Assembly (NCBI GenBank): GCA_013044075.1 | Contig: JABEVG010000083.1 | Coordinates: 1-35,017 of the forward strand | Direction: 5' to 3' | DNA length: 35,017 nucleotides | Origin: Gallionella sp. | GTDB lineage: Bacteria > Pseudomonadota > Gammaproteobacteria > Burkholderiales > Gallionellaceae | Shown: positions 8,805 through 19,024 of the stretch, piece by piece | Numbering within the stretch: the first letter of the stretch is position 1 | Layout: each line of letters starts with the position of its first letter | Notes under the pieces: model-generated | What the model was told of the DNA's origin: nothing | The model's database searches: none | Seen by the model: the letters and a program-made list of their open reading frames with translations, nothing else | Translations under genes and position numbers: made by a program

Positions 8805-9824
8805 GTGAGCGTGAAACCCATCCTTGCCGGTGACATCGGAGGTACCAAGACCCGGCTCGCGCTGGCCGAGGTTAGCGGCACGCAAGTGAAGATTCAGCAT
8901 GAAGTCAGCTATCCGAGCCGTGATTACCCGCAGTTTGAGACCTTGCTGGCCGAGTTTTTGTCGGGCGTAGATGTTCCGGTACACGCGGCTTTTGGTGTCG
9001 CCGGTCCGGTGCAGGGCAGGGTGGTGCAAACCACCAATCTGCCCTGGCGCATCGATGCAGATCACTTGCAACAGCGGTTCGGTTTGACCTCTTGCACACT
9101 CCTCAATGATCTCGAAGCGACCGCCTATGGATTGTCCGCTTTGCGTGATGCAGACTTGCTCACATTGCAAACGGGTTCATCTGATGCGTGTGGCAATGCC
9201 GCCGTGATCGCGGCGGGCACAGGGTTGGGTGAAGCCGGGCTGTTTTGGGATGGTCAGCGACATCAACCTTTCGCTACCGAAGGCGGACACACCAGTTTCG
9301 CTGCGGGCAACGAGTTGGAATTCGCCTTGCTGTGCCATCTCCAGCAACACCATCCGCATGTCAGTTGGGAACGCGTGGTGTCCGGCATGGGTATCGTCAG
9401 TGTGCATGAATTTTTGTGTAGCTATCGAAAAGCTCCCATCCCAAACGATCTGGCGGAAGCCATGCGCAATGGCGACGCGGCAGCGGTGATCGCACAAGCC
9501 GCATTAACCGGGCGCGATGCGATCTGTGTCGAGACGATGTCGTGCTTCGTCAAGTTGTACGGTGCGGAAGCGGGCAATCTGGCACTCAAAGTCATGAGTC
9601 GCGGCGGTCTCTATCTGGGTGGCGGTATTGCGCCCAAGATATTGCCGCTGTTGCAGACCGGGGATTTTCTTGAGGCGTTCAGGAATAAGGGCCGGATGCG
9701 GCATCTCCTGGAAGCCATGGCAGTCAAGGTGATCCTGAACGATAGAGCCGCGCTATTCGGTCCGGCGTTATGTGCCGCGAGACGGGTGAGCGAGCCGCAA
9801 CAAGGAGAGATGGGATGGCGATGA
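8805..9824 (+). CDS. glk: Glucokinase
   Basis: Phosphorylates glucose to glucose-6-phosphate with ATP. It is a 339-residue member of the proteobacterial Glk family (not ROK type). It shows the phosphate-binding motif ILAGDIGGTKTRLALAEV at the N-terminus, GVAGPVQGRVVQTTNLPW, LLNDLEATAYGL, the adenosine/phosphate loop AVIAAGTGLGEAG, and GGLYLGGGIAPKIL. The start is a GTG at 8805; a second GTG two codons later (8811) is equally possible. It follows glgP by 7 bp and its last codons overlap the start of glgA. A single glgP-glk-glgA transcript is therefore likely, coupling glucose released from glucans to Pgi. Confidence 0.95.
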   Translation: MSVKPILAGDIGGTKTRLALAEVSGTQVKIQHEVSYPSRDYPQFETLLAEFLSGVDVPVHAAFGVAGPVQGRVVQTTNLPWRIDADHLQQRFGLTSCTLLNDLEATAYGLSALRDADLLTLQTGSSDACGNAAVIAAGTGLGEAGLFWDGQRHQPFATEGGHTSFAAGNELEFALLCHLQQHHPHVSWERVVSGMGIVSVHEFLCSYRKAPIPNDLAEAMRNGDAAAVIAQAALTGRDAICVETMSCFVKLYGAEAGNLALKVMSRGGLYLGGGIAPKILPLLQTGDFLEAFRNKGRMRHLLEAMAVKVILNDRAALFGPALCAARRVSEPQQGEMGWR

Positions 9825-11269
9825 TGAAAGTTTTGTTTGCGACTTCGGAAGTCGCGCCGCTGATCAAGACCGGCGGTCTGGCTGATGTCAGCGGGGCATT
9901 GCCCGCCGCACTGCGTGCCATCGGCGTGGATGTGCGCGTGCTGTTGCCAGGCTACACCGTGGTGATGGCGCAATGTCAGTCATATGAGGTGGTGGCCACT
10001 TTTGCCACGCTGGTGGGTTTCCCGACTGCGCGTCTGTTGTCGGGGAAGATGGCGAACGGTGTGCCGCTGTTCGTGCTCGATTGCCCGGCCCTGTATCAAC
10101 GCGACGGGGGGCCTTATCAGGATGCCCGTGGCAATGACTGGCCGGACAACGCCAAGCGTTTCGGCTTGTTATCCAAAGTCGCGGCCATATTGGGCGGCAG
10201 AGCAACACCGTTGGCCTGGCATCCGAATCTGGTGCATTGCAACGATTGGCAAACCGGTCTGGCTCCCGCTTACCTGCATTACAAACGAAGTGCGGTGCCC
10301 AGCATCATCACCCTGCACAATCTCGCTTTCCAGGGTAACTTCCCACCGGCGACGGTTCGAGCCTTGGGTCTGCCCGCATCCAGCTTCGGCGTAGCAGGCC
10401 TGGAATTCCACGGGTTTATGTCTTTCCTCAAAGCCGGGATGTTCTACGCCGATCACATCACCACCGTCAGTCCGAATTACGCGAAAGAGATCCAGCAAGA
10501 CGAGCTGGGCTTCGGCATGCAAGGTTTGCTGGCGGATCGCAGCCATGAACTTACCGGCATACTCAACGGTATCGATGTCGTCGAGTGGAATGCGGCAAGC
10601 GACTCGCATCTCGCCAAGCATTACGATAGCGCGGACTTGAGTGGCAAGGCGATCAACAAGCAGGCGGTGCAAAAAAGCATGGGATTGGCCGTCGCGCCCG
10701 ATGTCCCGTTGCTCGGCGTGGTCAGCCGCTTCACCCACCAAAAAGGCCTGGATCTGTTGCTTGAGATCGCCCCGCGTCTGATGGAGCTGCCGGTGCAATT
10801 GGCGATGCTGGGTAGCGGTGATGCCGCGATGCAACAAGCCGCGCGCGATCTAGCGGAACGTTACCCGGGCAAGATCGCCGTGATGATAGGTTTCAGCGAA
10901 GCCCTCTCTCATCAGATCGAAGCCGGCGCGGATATGTTCATCATGCCGTCGCGTTTCGAACCCTGCGGCCTAAACCAGATGTACAGCCAACGCTACGGTA
11001 CGCCACCCATCGTGCATGCCACCGGCGGCCTGAGTGATTCGGTGGTGGACTGCAACCCCGAGTCGCTCAAGGACGGCAGTGCCAGCGGCTTTGTGTTCAG
11101 CGGCATGACCGCGAACAATCTGTTCAACACCATATTGCGCGCGGTGAATCTCTATCGCGAGCCGAAAGATTGGCTAACCCTGTGTAAAAACTGCATGGCC
11201 AAAGACTTTAGCTGGGAAGCCAGTGCCAAAGCTTATCTCGCTGTGTATCGCAAGGTATTGCTGCGATAA
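9815..11269 (+). CDS. glgA: Glycogen synthase (ADP-glucose type)
   Basis: GT5 enzyme that transfers glucose from ADP-glucose to the non-reducing end of glycogen. It is 484 residues from the ATG at 9815, which is preceded by AAGGAG at 9802-9807 with good spacing. Family motifs are KTGGLADVSGALPAAL (ADP-glucose-binding lysine at residue 18), HCNDWQTGLAPAYLHY, TVSPNYAKEIQ, VSRFTHQKGLDLLL, and the C-terminal PSRFEPCGLNQMYSQRYGTP with the conserved Glu. The start lies inside the glk 3' end (10-bp overlap), implying coupling. An open frame extends to 9770 but is inside glk without family sequence. Confidence 0.97.
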   Translation: MAMMKVLFATSEVAPLIKTGGLADVSGALPAALRAIGVDVRVLLPGYTVVMAQCQSYEVVATFATLVGFPTARLLSGKMANGVPLFVLDCPALYQRDGGPYQDARGNDWPDNAKRFGLLSKVAAILGGRATPLAWHPNLVHCNDWQTGLAPAYLHYKRSAVPSIITLHNLAFQGNFPPATVRALGLPASSFGVAGLEFHGFMSFLKAGMFYADHITTVSPNYAKEIQQDELGFGMQGLLADRSHELTGILNGIDVVEWNAASDSHLAKHYDSADLSGKAINKQAVQKSMGLAVAPDVPLLGVVSRFTHQKGLDLLLEIAPRLMELPVQLAMLGSGDAAMQQAARDLAERYPGKIAVMIGFSEALSHQIEAGADMFIMPSRFEPCGLNQMYSQRYGTPPIVHATGGLSDSVVDCNPESLKDGSASGFVFSGMTANNLFNTILRAVNLYREPKDWLTLCKNCMAKDFSWEASAKAYLAVYRKVLLR

Positions 11270-11316
11270 CACGGCAGCTGTAATCCCGCCCCTGTATGCG
11301 GCAAATATTCAGCTGC

Positions 11317-13656
11317 TCATACCAGCCCGAAGCGGCGGAAGATGCGTATCTTCAGGAAATCCATCATCACCAGATAAACCAGTACCAGCACCATCAGCCC
11401 ACAAATCAGTGCTGGGCTGATTGCAGTCATGAGTATGCCATGGCTTGCCATCACGCTGACTACCGCGATGTCCAGAACGGTGGCGATCATCAGCCAGTTG
11501 CTCGGACGCGACTGCCAGAAATGCCGGCGTTCGCGCACCAGATAAACATTGCCCAATCCAGTGAATACCAGCATGACGAAGATCAGCGTCTGTAGCTGCG
11601 CCAGCGGCAGGTGCAGCCAGTCGCGCCCGGCGAAGAACACCGAGAACGACAGCACCAGTACCAGCGCGGCAAGCGGTGCGGCGGTCAGCATCAGGGTGGG
11701 GATGTTCCAGCGTTCCGGCTTACGGGAGAACTGCACTCGGTCGGTGGCGATGGACATGGTGACGAAATCGTTGGTGAACAAGAGCAGCACGATGAGCAGC
11801 GGCGTGATCACGAACACGCCGGTCAGCATCACGCCCACGCTCATGAAAATTGCGATCTCAAAAGTTTTGATGATCTTGTTAAGCGTATAGGTGAGCATGC
11901 GCTGGTAGATGCGCCGACTGGTCTCTACCGCCGCCAGCACGTCGGTCAGACCGGGATTGGTCAGCACCAGACTGGCGGCAGCCTTGGCCACATCGGTGGC
12001 ATTCGACACCGCGATACCCACTTCGGCTTGCTTGAGTGCGGGCGCGTCGTTGACTCCGTCGCCAGTCATGCCCGTCACGTGACCGGCATGTTGCAACGCC
12101 TCGACGAGGTGGAATTTATCCTCGGGGAATACCTGGGCAAACACGTCGCATGTGGTGATAGCGAGTGCGGTATTGTCCGTGAGCATGCGGGCGGGGCAGG
12201 CGCGTTCGCCTATGCCCACGGCTTTGGCCACGGTGCGCGCCGTGGCCTGACCGTCGCCGGTCACCATCACCACCCGCACCCCGAGCTGTCGCAAGCTTTC
12301 AACCAAGGCGGCAGAGTCCTGGCGCGGCGGGTCTTGCAGGGCGACAAGACCGGCGAAGTGCAGCGTGGTTTCGTCGCCGAAAGCCACCCCCAGCACGCGA
12401 TACCCGTTGGCCGCGAGGGCTTCGACTTCGGCAGCGACATCCGGCGCACCCGCCAAAGCCGCGACTTCGACCGCCGCACCCTTGACGGCCCGGTGGGTGA
12501 GCGCGTTTTCCTGGTACAGGGCTTCGGAGTGCCGCGTCTGTGGATCGAAGGGGGTGAAACGGATGCGCTGTGGCGGATGCGCCAGCAGCTTGCGTGCTTG
12601 AGCGGCAGACAGGATGGCAAGGTCGATCGGGTCTTGCGTCGCTTCGTCGCAGGCCAGTGCCGCCCAGCGCAACAGATCGTTCTCGGCTATGCCCTCGACG
12701 GGCTGGAGTGCCACCAGCGTCAGGTGGTTCTCGGTGATGGTGCCGGTCTTGTCACTCGCCAGCACATCCATGCCGGCCGCCTCCTCGATGGCGGACAAGC
12801 GCGTCACCAGCACGCCCCGCTTGGCCAGTTCCAGTGCTCCCAGTGCCGTGGCCAAAGTGAAGGTAGCAGGCAAGGCCACGGGCACCGAGGCGACCAACAG
12901 AATCAGGGCAAAGGGAATCACCTCGGTCAACGGCATACCCGTCGCCACGGCATAGACCAGCAAGGCCGCGACCAGCGCGATGTCCAGTAGCACCAGATAT
13001 TTGACAATGCCGAAGATCATCGTCCCCAGATGGCTGACGGTCTTCGCACCGCGCACCAGTTCTGCGGTCTTGCCGAAACGGGTGCGCGCCCCGGTGGCGG
13101 TCACTTCGCCCGTGGCTTCGCCGCGCGTGGCGATCGAGCCGGAATAAACATCGCCTCCAGCAGTCGCATCCACAGGCATGGATTCTCCGGTGAGACTGGA
13201 CTGGTCTATCTGTATCTGTCCTTCGACCAGATACAGATCGGCGGGGACAATATCCCCCATGCGCAGATGCACCGCGTCGCCCACCACCAGTTCGCGTGCG
13301 GGCACCAGTTGCCAGTGGCCGTCGCGCAGCACCCGCGCCTGGATGTTGAGACGCTGCCGCAACAGGGCCAAGGCTTTATTGGCTCGCCCTTCCTGGAGAA
13401 AACTCAGCACGGCGTTGACCACCAGCAGCATGGCGATCACAGCAGCTTCGTCCGGTTTGCCCAGCATGAGTTGCAGAATGACCGTGACCTCCAGCATCCA
13501 TGGCACCGGCGACCAGAACTTGTGCAGCAACACCGCCAGCGGATGAGATGTTTCTTCCGCCACCTCGTTGCTCCCCTGTTGCTGGAGTCGTTGCGCAACC
13601 TCGGCGCTACTTAAACCGCGAGCGGTGCCGTTGTGTGCTGTGTCATTGTCGCTCAT
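11317..13656 (-). CDS. Plasma-membrane H+-exporting-type P-type ATPase (P3A family)
   Basis: An approximately 779-residue P-type ATPase resembling fungal/plant H+-ATPases. An N-terminal cytoplasmic segment ends at LLHKFWSPVPWMLEV, followed by membrane helices (WMLEVTVILQLML, AAVIAMLLVVNAVLSF). Next are the actuator-domain TGES motif (QIQIDQSSLTGESMPVD), the PVALP membrane motif (LLVASVPVALPATF), the phosphorylated Asp in ASDKTGTITENHL (about residue 302), and TGDGVNDAPALK of the P domain. Further helices fill the C-terminus. The ATG at 13656 is preferred (GAGG upstream); a TTG at 13680 is also in frame. Proton export is inferred from the family; other cations cannot be excluded. It lies 54 bp downstream of the HD-GYP gene on the same strand. 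Confidence 0.88.
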   Translation of the reverse strand: MSDNDTAHNGTARGLSSAEVAQRLQQQGSNEVAEETSHPLAVLLHKFWSPVPWMLEVTVILQLMLGKPDEAAVIAMLLVVNAVLSFLQEGRANKALALLRQRLNIQARVLRDGHWQLVPARELVVGDAVHLRMGDIVPADLYLVEGQIQIDQSSLTGESMPVDATAGGDVYSGSIATRGEATGEVTATGARTRFGKTAELVRGAKTVSHLGTMIFGIVKYLVLLDIALVAALLVYAVATGMPLTEVIPFALILLVASVPVALPATFTLATALGALELAKRGVLVTRLSAIEEAAGMDVLASDKTGTITENHLTLVALQPVEGIAENDLLRWAALACDEATQDPIDLAILSAAQARKLLAHPPQRIRFTPFDPQTRHSEALYQENALTHRAVKGAAVEVAALAGAPDVAAEVEALAANGYRVLGVAFGDETTLHFAGLVALQDPPRQDSAALVESLRQLGVRVVMVTGDGQATARTVAKAVGIGERACPARMLTDNTALAITTCDVFAQVFPEDKFHLVEALQHAGHVTGMTGDGVNDAPALKQAEVGIAVSNATDVAKAAASLVLTNPGLTDVLAAVETSRRIYQRMLTYTLNKIIKTFEIAIFMSVGVMLTGVFVITPLLIVLLLFTNDFVTMSIATDRVQFSRKPERWNIPTLMLTAAPLAALVLVLSFSVFFAGRDWLHLPLAQLQTLIFVMLVFTGLGNVYLVRERRHFWQSRPSNWLMIATVLDIAVVSVMASHGILMTAISPALICGLMVLVLVYLVMMDFLKIRIFRRFGLV

Positions 13657-13710
13657 GCGCGCCTCATATTGTCTGGTCAACCCACCCGGACCAGCCTCGG
13701 GATAGTCCGA

Positions 13711-14958
13711 TCAGGCATGAAAAAAATGTTTGTTGACCAACTGGCTCAGCAATGCCGCCAGGCTGCTGTCACTGGCTTGAGCGGTCTCCTGATAAAGCGA
13801 GGCGACGATGCCGCTGAAGGTGTGCAGCAAGTCTGGATCGAAGTGGCTGCCGCTACCGCGCTGCAATATGTCCATCGCCTCCTGGAAACCGAAGGATTCC
13901 TTGTAGGGACGCTTGGAGGTGAGTGCATCGAACACATCGACAATCGCGAAGATGCGCGCATTCAGGGGAATCTCCTTGCCCTTCAAACCTTGCATATAAC
14001 CGCTACCGTCGAACTTTTCGTGGTGGAACTCCACCACTTCTCTCGCCCCGGCCAGCCATTTGGATTTGCTGATGATGTCCACGCCCAGCAAGACGTGGTC
14101 GCGCATCACCGCAAATTCCTCATCGGACAGCTTGGCGGGTTTGAGCAGGATGTTGTCGCGGATGCCGATCTTGCCCACGTCGTGCAGAAATGCGCCCGCG
14201 ATCAGATGGCGGATCTGCGCGCTGGGCAGACCCAACACCTCGGCTAGCCGAATCGCATAAATGGTGACCCGGTAATTATGGCTGTTGGTGTCGGAATCCC
14301 GTTTGGCAATGGCACTGCCCAGCACATCCATCAGCTCGATATTGCCCTTGAGCAAATCGGAGGTGAGCTGGATCAGCCCACGGTTGAGGGAAATGATGAT
14401 GGGGTAGAGCATGATGGCGGTGATGAGGATCACCGTCACCACCATCAGCAGAGTGCGGACGATGTCGGTTTGGATATTGCGCAAGGTCTCGGCATCGACC
14501 TGATAGACGCCCTCGAAATAACCGATCAGCTCCCCGCTCTTGTCCTGCAGGGGCAACAGCACCTGCATGAACAAACTTTGGTCGAGCAGAAAATTCCTGT
14601 GATACGCGGTGTTCTCCATGGGAAAAGCGTGGGCATGCTGGTCGAGCTTTTGCTCGATTGCCTCGCCACCCGGACTCACCCCACGCAGAATTTGTTTCCT
14701 GTGTTCATCGTAGAGCTCGAGAATCATGAAATGACCCTTGAGGAATTGGTCGGCTTTCTGCTTCAGTCGCTCCATCTGGCTGGAACTGGATCGATCGAAC
14801 TCGACGGTGAAATGCCGTGACTCCCGCACTGCCAACTCAAGCGTCTGTTGATCCACTTGCCCAATTTTCAGATAAAGCACCGCCCCGCCGATGATCAGGG
14901 ACAGCAAAAGCCATCCTAGAAACAGGCGTTTGACGACTTTTTTGTGGATGTTTTGCAT
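13711..14958 (-). CDS. Membrane-anchored HD-GYP domain protein (putative c-di-GMP phosphodiesterase)
   Basis: About 415 residues. There is a short basic N-terminus, a membrane span (LFLGWLLLSLIIGGAVLYL), a periplasmic sensor region of about 140 residues (reads as QTLELAVRESRHFTVEFDR...), and a second span (LLMVVTVILITAIMLYPII). The cytoplasmic HD-GYP domain is about residues 210-400. Its core motifs are NYRVTIYAIRLAEVLG, HDVGKIGIRDNILLKP, the HHEKFDGSGYM segment (with GYM in place of GYP) and FAIVDVFDALTSKRPYKE. The family hydrolyses cyclic di-GMP. The Pro-to-Met change in the GYP motif may matter. The start is uncertain: ATG at 14958 or GTG at 14973. Confidence 0.85.
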   Translation of the reverse strand: MQNIHKKVVKRLFLGWLLLSLIIGGAVLYLKIGQVDQQTLELAVRESRHFTVEFDRSSSSQMERLKQKADQFLKGHFMILELYDEHRKQILRGVSPGGEAIEQKLDQHAHAFPMENTAYHRNFLLDQSLFMQVLLPLQDKSGELIGYFEGVYQVDAETLRNIQTDIVRTLLMVVTVILITAIMLYPIIISLNRGLIQLTSDLLKGNIELMDVLGSAIAKRDSDTNSHNYRVTIYAIRLAEVLGLPSAQIRHLIAGAFLHDVGKIGIRDNILLKPAKLSDEEFAVMRDHVLLGVDIISKSKWLAGAREVVEFHHEKFDGSGYMQGLKGKEIPLNARIFAIVDVFDALTSKRPYKESFGFQEAMDILQRGSGSHFDPDLLHTFSGIVASLYQETAQASDSSLAALLSQLVNKHFFHA

Positions 14959-15106
14959 GGGCGCGTGGTACACGAAGCACTAAGACCAGGCAGTGCCGTC
15001 GTTTTTGGTTGTTGCAACACCCCACGGCGCGGGGCAATGCACAAGATCAGGCGAGTTCATCATGATTCAATCACATGCAGTTGACATCACATTTGCCTAG
15101 GCAAGT

Positions 15107-16750
15107 TTATTTGCTGTGTCGGTGGTAATACTCTATGAGTCCGCTGGTCGAGGCATCATGCGGGGCTGCGACGCTCGAATCGGGCAGCTCTTTCAAAATT
15201 TTCGCGGCCAACTGTTTGCCCAATTCCACGCCCCATTGATCGAAGGGATTGATGTTCCAAACCACGCTTTGTACGAATACTTTATGTTCATACAGGGCGA
15301 TCAGCATACCTAGGGTGCGGGCATCGAGTTGTTCGACCAGCAGGGTGTTGGTGGGCTTGTTGCCGGGAAAGACCTTGTGCGGCAACAGCGCGGCCAACGC
15401 CGCACCGGACAATCCTTGCGCGACGAGTTCGGCGCGTGCTTCTTCCTCGGTCTTGCCGACCATCAGTGCCTCGGTCTGCGCGAAGCAATTGGCGATCAGG
15501 ATAGCGTGGTGTTGCCCCAATGGATTTTGGCTGCGCAACGGTGCGATGAAATCGCAGGGGATGAGCCGCGTACCTTGATGGATGAGCTGATAGAACGCGT
15601 GCTGACCATTGGTACCCGGTTCACCCCAGACCTCCATGCCAGTATCGTAATCCACCGCATGGCCCTCACGGTCCACACCTTTGCCGTTGCTCTCCATATC
15701 CAGTTGCTGCAAATAAGCCGCGAAGCGGTGCATGTACTGGTCGTAGGGGAACACGGCATTCGATTCCGCATGGAAGAAGTTGCCGTACCAAATACCGAGC
15801 ATCGCCATCAGCACGGGGATGTTCTTATCCAGTGCGGTGTGACGGAAGTGTTCATCCATCGCGTGACCGCCGTCCAGCAACGCCTCGAATTTATCCATAC
15901 CCAGATACAGCGCGACAGGCAGACCGATAGCCGACCACAATGAATAGCGTCCGCCTACCCAATCCCAGAATTCGAACACGTTATCCGGGTTGATACCGAA
16001 TTTGGCGGTCGCCTCCAGGTTGGTTGAAACCGCCGCAAAGTGTTTCGCGACAGCCTGTTCGTCGCCCAGTTTTGCGACCAGCCAGTCACGCGCGGAATGT
16101 GCGTTGGTCAAGGTTTCCTGTGTCGTAAAAGTTTTGGAACTGACGATGAACAATGTCGTTTCGGCTTCGATTTTTTTGAGTGTCTCGCACAGATGGGATG
16201 CATCGATATTGGAAACGAAATGGGCACGCAGGGTCTGATCGGCAAAGGGTTTGAGTGCCTCGCACACCATCAACGGCCCAAGGTCGGAACCGCCGATGCC
16301 GATGTTGACGATGTCGGTGATGCGTTTTCCGGTGTAACCGAGGTGCACACCGCCACGCACCGCCTCGGAGAAGCGGCGCATCAGACCGAGTACACGTCGA
16401 ACATCGGGCATGACATCCTTGCCATCCACCCACACCGGGCGACCGGAACGGTTGCGCAGCGCGGTATGTAGTGCTGCGCGTCCCTCGGTGCTATTGATCT
16501 TGTCGCCGTTGAACATGCGTTCGATAAAAGCGGGCAACTCGGATTGTTCGGCCAGTTTGACCAGCAGGCCTACGGTCTCTTCGTTAATACGATTCTTGGA
16601 GTAGTCGAAAAACAACCCACCCAGTTGTACCGTGAATTTATTAAAGCGCGCCGGGTCGTCCTGGAACATCTGGCGCATATGCCGCTCGCGCATCGAATCA
16701 AAGTGCGCGCTGAGCGCACGCCAGGCGGGAGAAAGAGTAAGTTTAGACAT
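15107..16750 (-). CDS. pgi: Glucose-6-phosphate isomerase
   Basis: Interconverts glucose-6-phosphate and fructose-6-phosphate. It is 547 residues, the normal bacterial length. Visible motifs: [62 protein letters not shown] (family signature), the [19 protein letters not shown] segment, and the C-terminal signature [20 protein letters not shown] ending in GVELGKQLA. It follows glgB by 24 bp on the - strand, so the two are probably cotranscribed, linking the branching enzyme with entry of hexose phosphate into glycolysis. Confidence 0.97.
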   Translation of the reverse strand: MSKLTLSPAWRALSAHFDSMRERHMRQMFQDDPARFNKFTVQLGGLFFDYSKNRINEETVGLLVKLAEQSELPAFIERMFNGDKINSTEGRAALHTALRNRSGRPVWVDGKDVMPDVRRVLGLMRRFSEAVRGGVHLGYTGKRITDIVNIGIGGSDLGPLMVCEALKPFADQTLRAHFVSNIDASHLCETLKKIEAETTLFIVSSKTFTTQETLTNAHSARDWLVAKLGDEQAVAKHFAAVSTNLEATAKFGINPDNVFEFWDWVGGRYSLWSAIGLPVALYLGMDKFEALLDGGHAMDEHFRHTALDKNIPVLMAMLGIWYGNFFHAESNAVFPYDQYMHRFAAYLQQLDMESNGKGVDREGHAVDYDTGMEVWGEPGTNGQHAFYQLIHQGTRLIPCDFIAPLRSQNPLGQHHAILIANCFAQTEALMVGKTEEEARAELVAQGLSGAALAALLPHKVFPGNKPTNTLLVEQLDARTLGMLIALYEHKVFVQSVVWNINPFDQWGVELGKQLAAKILKELPDSSVAAPHDASTSGLIEYYHRHSK

Positions 16751-16774
16751 GATGGTGACGACGATTCTTTGGAA

Positions 16775-18937
16775 TTAGGCCTCTGGAACAAGTATGACAC
16801 CGGCCAACGGCGGTAAAGTGATCTCGGCGGAGCAGGGCATACCCATCCAGGGAGTCGCTTCGGACTGGATCAATCCTGCATTTCCCAGATTGCTACCAGC
16901 GTAGTAATCGGAGTCACTGTTCAACACTTCACGATACAACCCATGCTTGGGCAGGCCGATACGGTAGTGTTCGCGCGGCAATGGCGTGAGATTCAAGGCA
17001 ACAGCGACACTGGAGCCGTTGCGTGCGTTGCGCAGATAAGACAGTACCGAATGGCTCGCATCGTTACAGTCCAGCCAGGTGAAACCTTCATGATTGAAGT
17101 CGAGTTCATGCAATGCCGGGATATCGCGGTACAGTTTATTCAGATCATGCGTCAGGTTTTGCATGCCGCGATGCAATTTTTCTCCCAGTTGCCACCATTC
17201 CAACTCCCATTTGGATTGCCATTCGCGACCTTGGGCGATTTCGTTGCCCATGAAATTGAGTTTTTTGCCGGGGTTGGTCATCTGGTAAGTCAACAGCAAA
17301 CGCAAGTTGGCAAATTTCTGCCAGCCGTCACCGGGCATCTTGGATAGTAGCGAACCCTTGCCGTGCACGACTTCGTCATGCGAGAACGGCAGCACGAAGT
17401 TCTCGCTATAGGCATACACTTGGGCGAAGGTCAGCTCGTTGTGGTGATAGCGACGATGTATAGGGTCGTGCTCGAAATAGCGCAAAGTGTCGTTCATCCA
17501 ACCCATGTTCCACTTGATCGAAAATCCCAATCCGCCCACATAAACAGGGCGTGATACGCCCGGCCATGCGGTGGATTCTTCCGCCATGGTCAACGCGCCG
17601 GGAAATTCGTCATGCACCATGATGTTCATTTCGCGCAGGAACTCGACCGCATCCAGATTCTCGCGACCACCGTATTTGTTGGGTATCCATTCGCCGGCTT
17701 TGCGTGAATAATCCAGATATAACATCGAGGCGACCGCATCCACGCGCAAACCATCGAAATGGAATTCAGACAACCAGTAATGCGCACTGGACATCAGGAA
17801 AGACCGCACTTCGTTGCGGCCAAAATTGAATATGTGTGTGCCCCAGTCCTGATGAAAACCCAAACGAGGATCTTCATGTTCATACAGTGCCGTGCCATCA
17901 AAGCGCGCCAATGCCCAACTATCCTGAGGAAAGTGCGCGGGTACCCAGTCCAGGATCACACCGATACCGGCCTGGTGACAGGTATCGATCAGTTGGCGCA
18001 ACTCGTCTGGAGAACCAAAGCGGCTGGTCGGGGCGAAATAACCTGAGCATTGATAACCCCACGATTCATCCAGCGGATGTTCGGTCACGGGCATCAACTC
18101 GATGTGGGTGTAACCCATGCTTTTAACGTACGGCACCATATCCAAGGCAAGTTCGCTATAGGTATAAAAACGCCCGTCTGGATGACGTTTCCATGAACCC
18201 GCATGAACTTCGTAAATGCTGATCGCCGCATGCAGCCAATCCCATGTACCGCGCTGCTTCATCCATTCTGCATCCTGCCAATGATGAGTATGAGCAGGTG
18301 CAGTGAGTGCTGCCGTGCCGGGACGCAACTCATAACCTTGAGCGTATGGGTCGGTCTTGGTTAGTAGATTGCCGGTGTCACGGTTGCGTATCTCGTAACG
18401 ATACAGGGCATGCTGCGCTATCTCTGGAAGGAACAACTCCCACACGCCGCTGGACCCGTGCGAACGCATCGGATTCAGGCGACCATCCCATTGATTGAAT
18501 TCTCCCACCACGCTGACCCGTTCGGCATTGGGTGCCCAGACGGCGAAGCGTATACCTTTAACGCCGTGGATCTCGACCGGGTGCGAGCCCAGCACACGGT
18601 AGCCTTGATGCAATTTGCCTGAACTGAACAGGTACAAATCTTCCGGTGAAAGATGAGGGGGAAATTGATAGGGGTCACAGACATCGCGTGCCAAAGTGCC
18701 TTCGCTGATACGCACACGGTAGGGGCGGGCGGGCTCGTTGTTGCCACGCCATTCGAAGACCCCGGCGGGATGGATGAGCTTGAGCGGCTCATTGCCACCT
18801 GCTTCGATCAATGCGACCTGGGTAGCATGCGGTTGATAGACACGTATGACCCACCCTGTTCCCTCGCGGTGTATCCCCAGTAGAGCGAACGGGTCATAGA
18901 GTCGGGCTTGCAGCAACGATTCAATCAACTTATTCAC
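16775..18937 (-). CDS. glgB: 1,4-alpha-glucan branching enzyme
   Basis: GH13 enzyme that makes alpha-1,6 branches in glycogen. It is 720 residues. It has an N-terminal GlgB-specific domain ([14 protein letters not shown]), a CBM48 domain ([20 protein letters not shown]) and the catalytic barrel with [20 protein letters not shown]. The nucleophile Asp lies in [16 protein letters not shown], the acid Glu in [17 protein letters not shown], and the third carboxylate in [18 protein letters not shown]-terminal beta domain follows. The start is a GTG at 18937 with GGGAG five bases upstream. It is divergent from glgC and upstream of pgi. Confidence 0.97.
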   Translation of the reverse strand: MNKLIESLLQARLYDPFALLGIHREGTGWVIRVYQPHATQVALIEAGGNEPLKLIHPAGVFEWRGNNEPARPYRVRISEGTLARDVCDPYQFPPHLSPEDLYLFSSGKLHQGYRVLGSHPVEIHGVKGIRFAVWAPNAERVSVVGEFNQWDGRLNPMRSHGSSGVWELFLPEIAQHALYRYEIRNRDTGNLLTKTDPYAQGYELRPGTAALTAPAHTHHWQDAEWMKQRGTWDWLHAAISIYEVHAGSWKRHPDGRFYTYSELALDMVPYVKSMGYTHIELMPVTEHPLDESWGYQCSGYFAPTSRFGSPDELRQLIDTCHQAGIGVILDWVPAHFPQDSWALARFDGTALYEHEDPRLGFHQDWGTHIFNFGRNEVRSFLMSSAHYWLSEFHFDGLRVDAVASMLYLDYSRKAGEWIPNKYGGRENLDAVEFLREMNIMVHDEFPGALTMAEESTAWPGVSRPVYVGGLGFSIKWNMGWMNDTLRYFEHDPIHRRYHHNELTFAQVYAYSENFVLPFSHDEVVHGKGSLLSKMPGDGWQKFANLRLLLTYQMTNPGKKLNFMGNEIAQGREWQSKWELEWWQLGEKLHRGMQNLTHDLNKLYRDIPALHELDFNHEGFTWLDCNDASHSVLSYLRNARNGSSVAVALNLTPLPREHYRIGLPKHGLYREVLNSDSDYYAGSNLGNAGLIQSEATPWMGMPCSAEITLPPLAGVILVPEA

Positions 18938-18956
18938 TTAAGCTCCCTATTTATCC

Positions 18957-18986
18957 TTGTCTAGTTGACCGATTGTAAACGATAAT
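18957..18986 (+). promoter_or_regulatory. Candidate sigma-70 promoter for glgC in the glgB-glgC divergent region
   Basis: TTGTCT at 18957-18962 and GATAAT at 18981-18986 are separated by 18 bp, giving a transcription start near 18993 and a leader of about 30 nt before glgC. The -35 box is weak. The two divergent leaders look alike: AGGGTAAATAAAGGGAG precedes glgC and AGGATAAATAGGGAG precedes glgB. Both contain the ribosome-binding site. Confidence 0.35.
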
Positions 18987-19024
18987 GCCCCCGCGACGAG
19001 AGGGTAAATAAAGGGAGAGGCGAA

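Noticed and set aside
11611-12990. A 459-codon + strand open frame
   Set aside because: Antisense to the P-type ATPase, whose motifs are unmistakable. The translated product is His/Gly/Gln-rich low complexity, typical of a shadow of GC-rich coding DNA.
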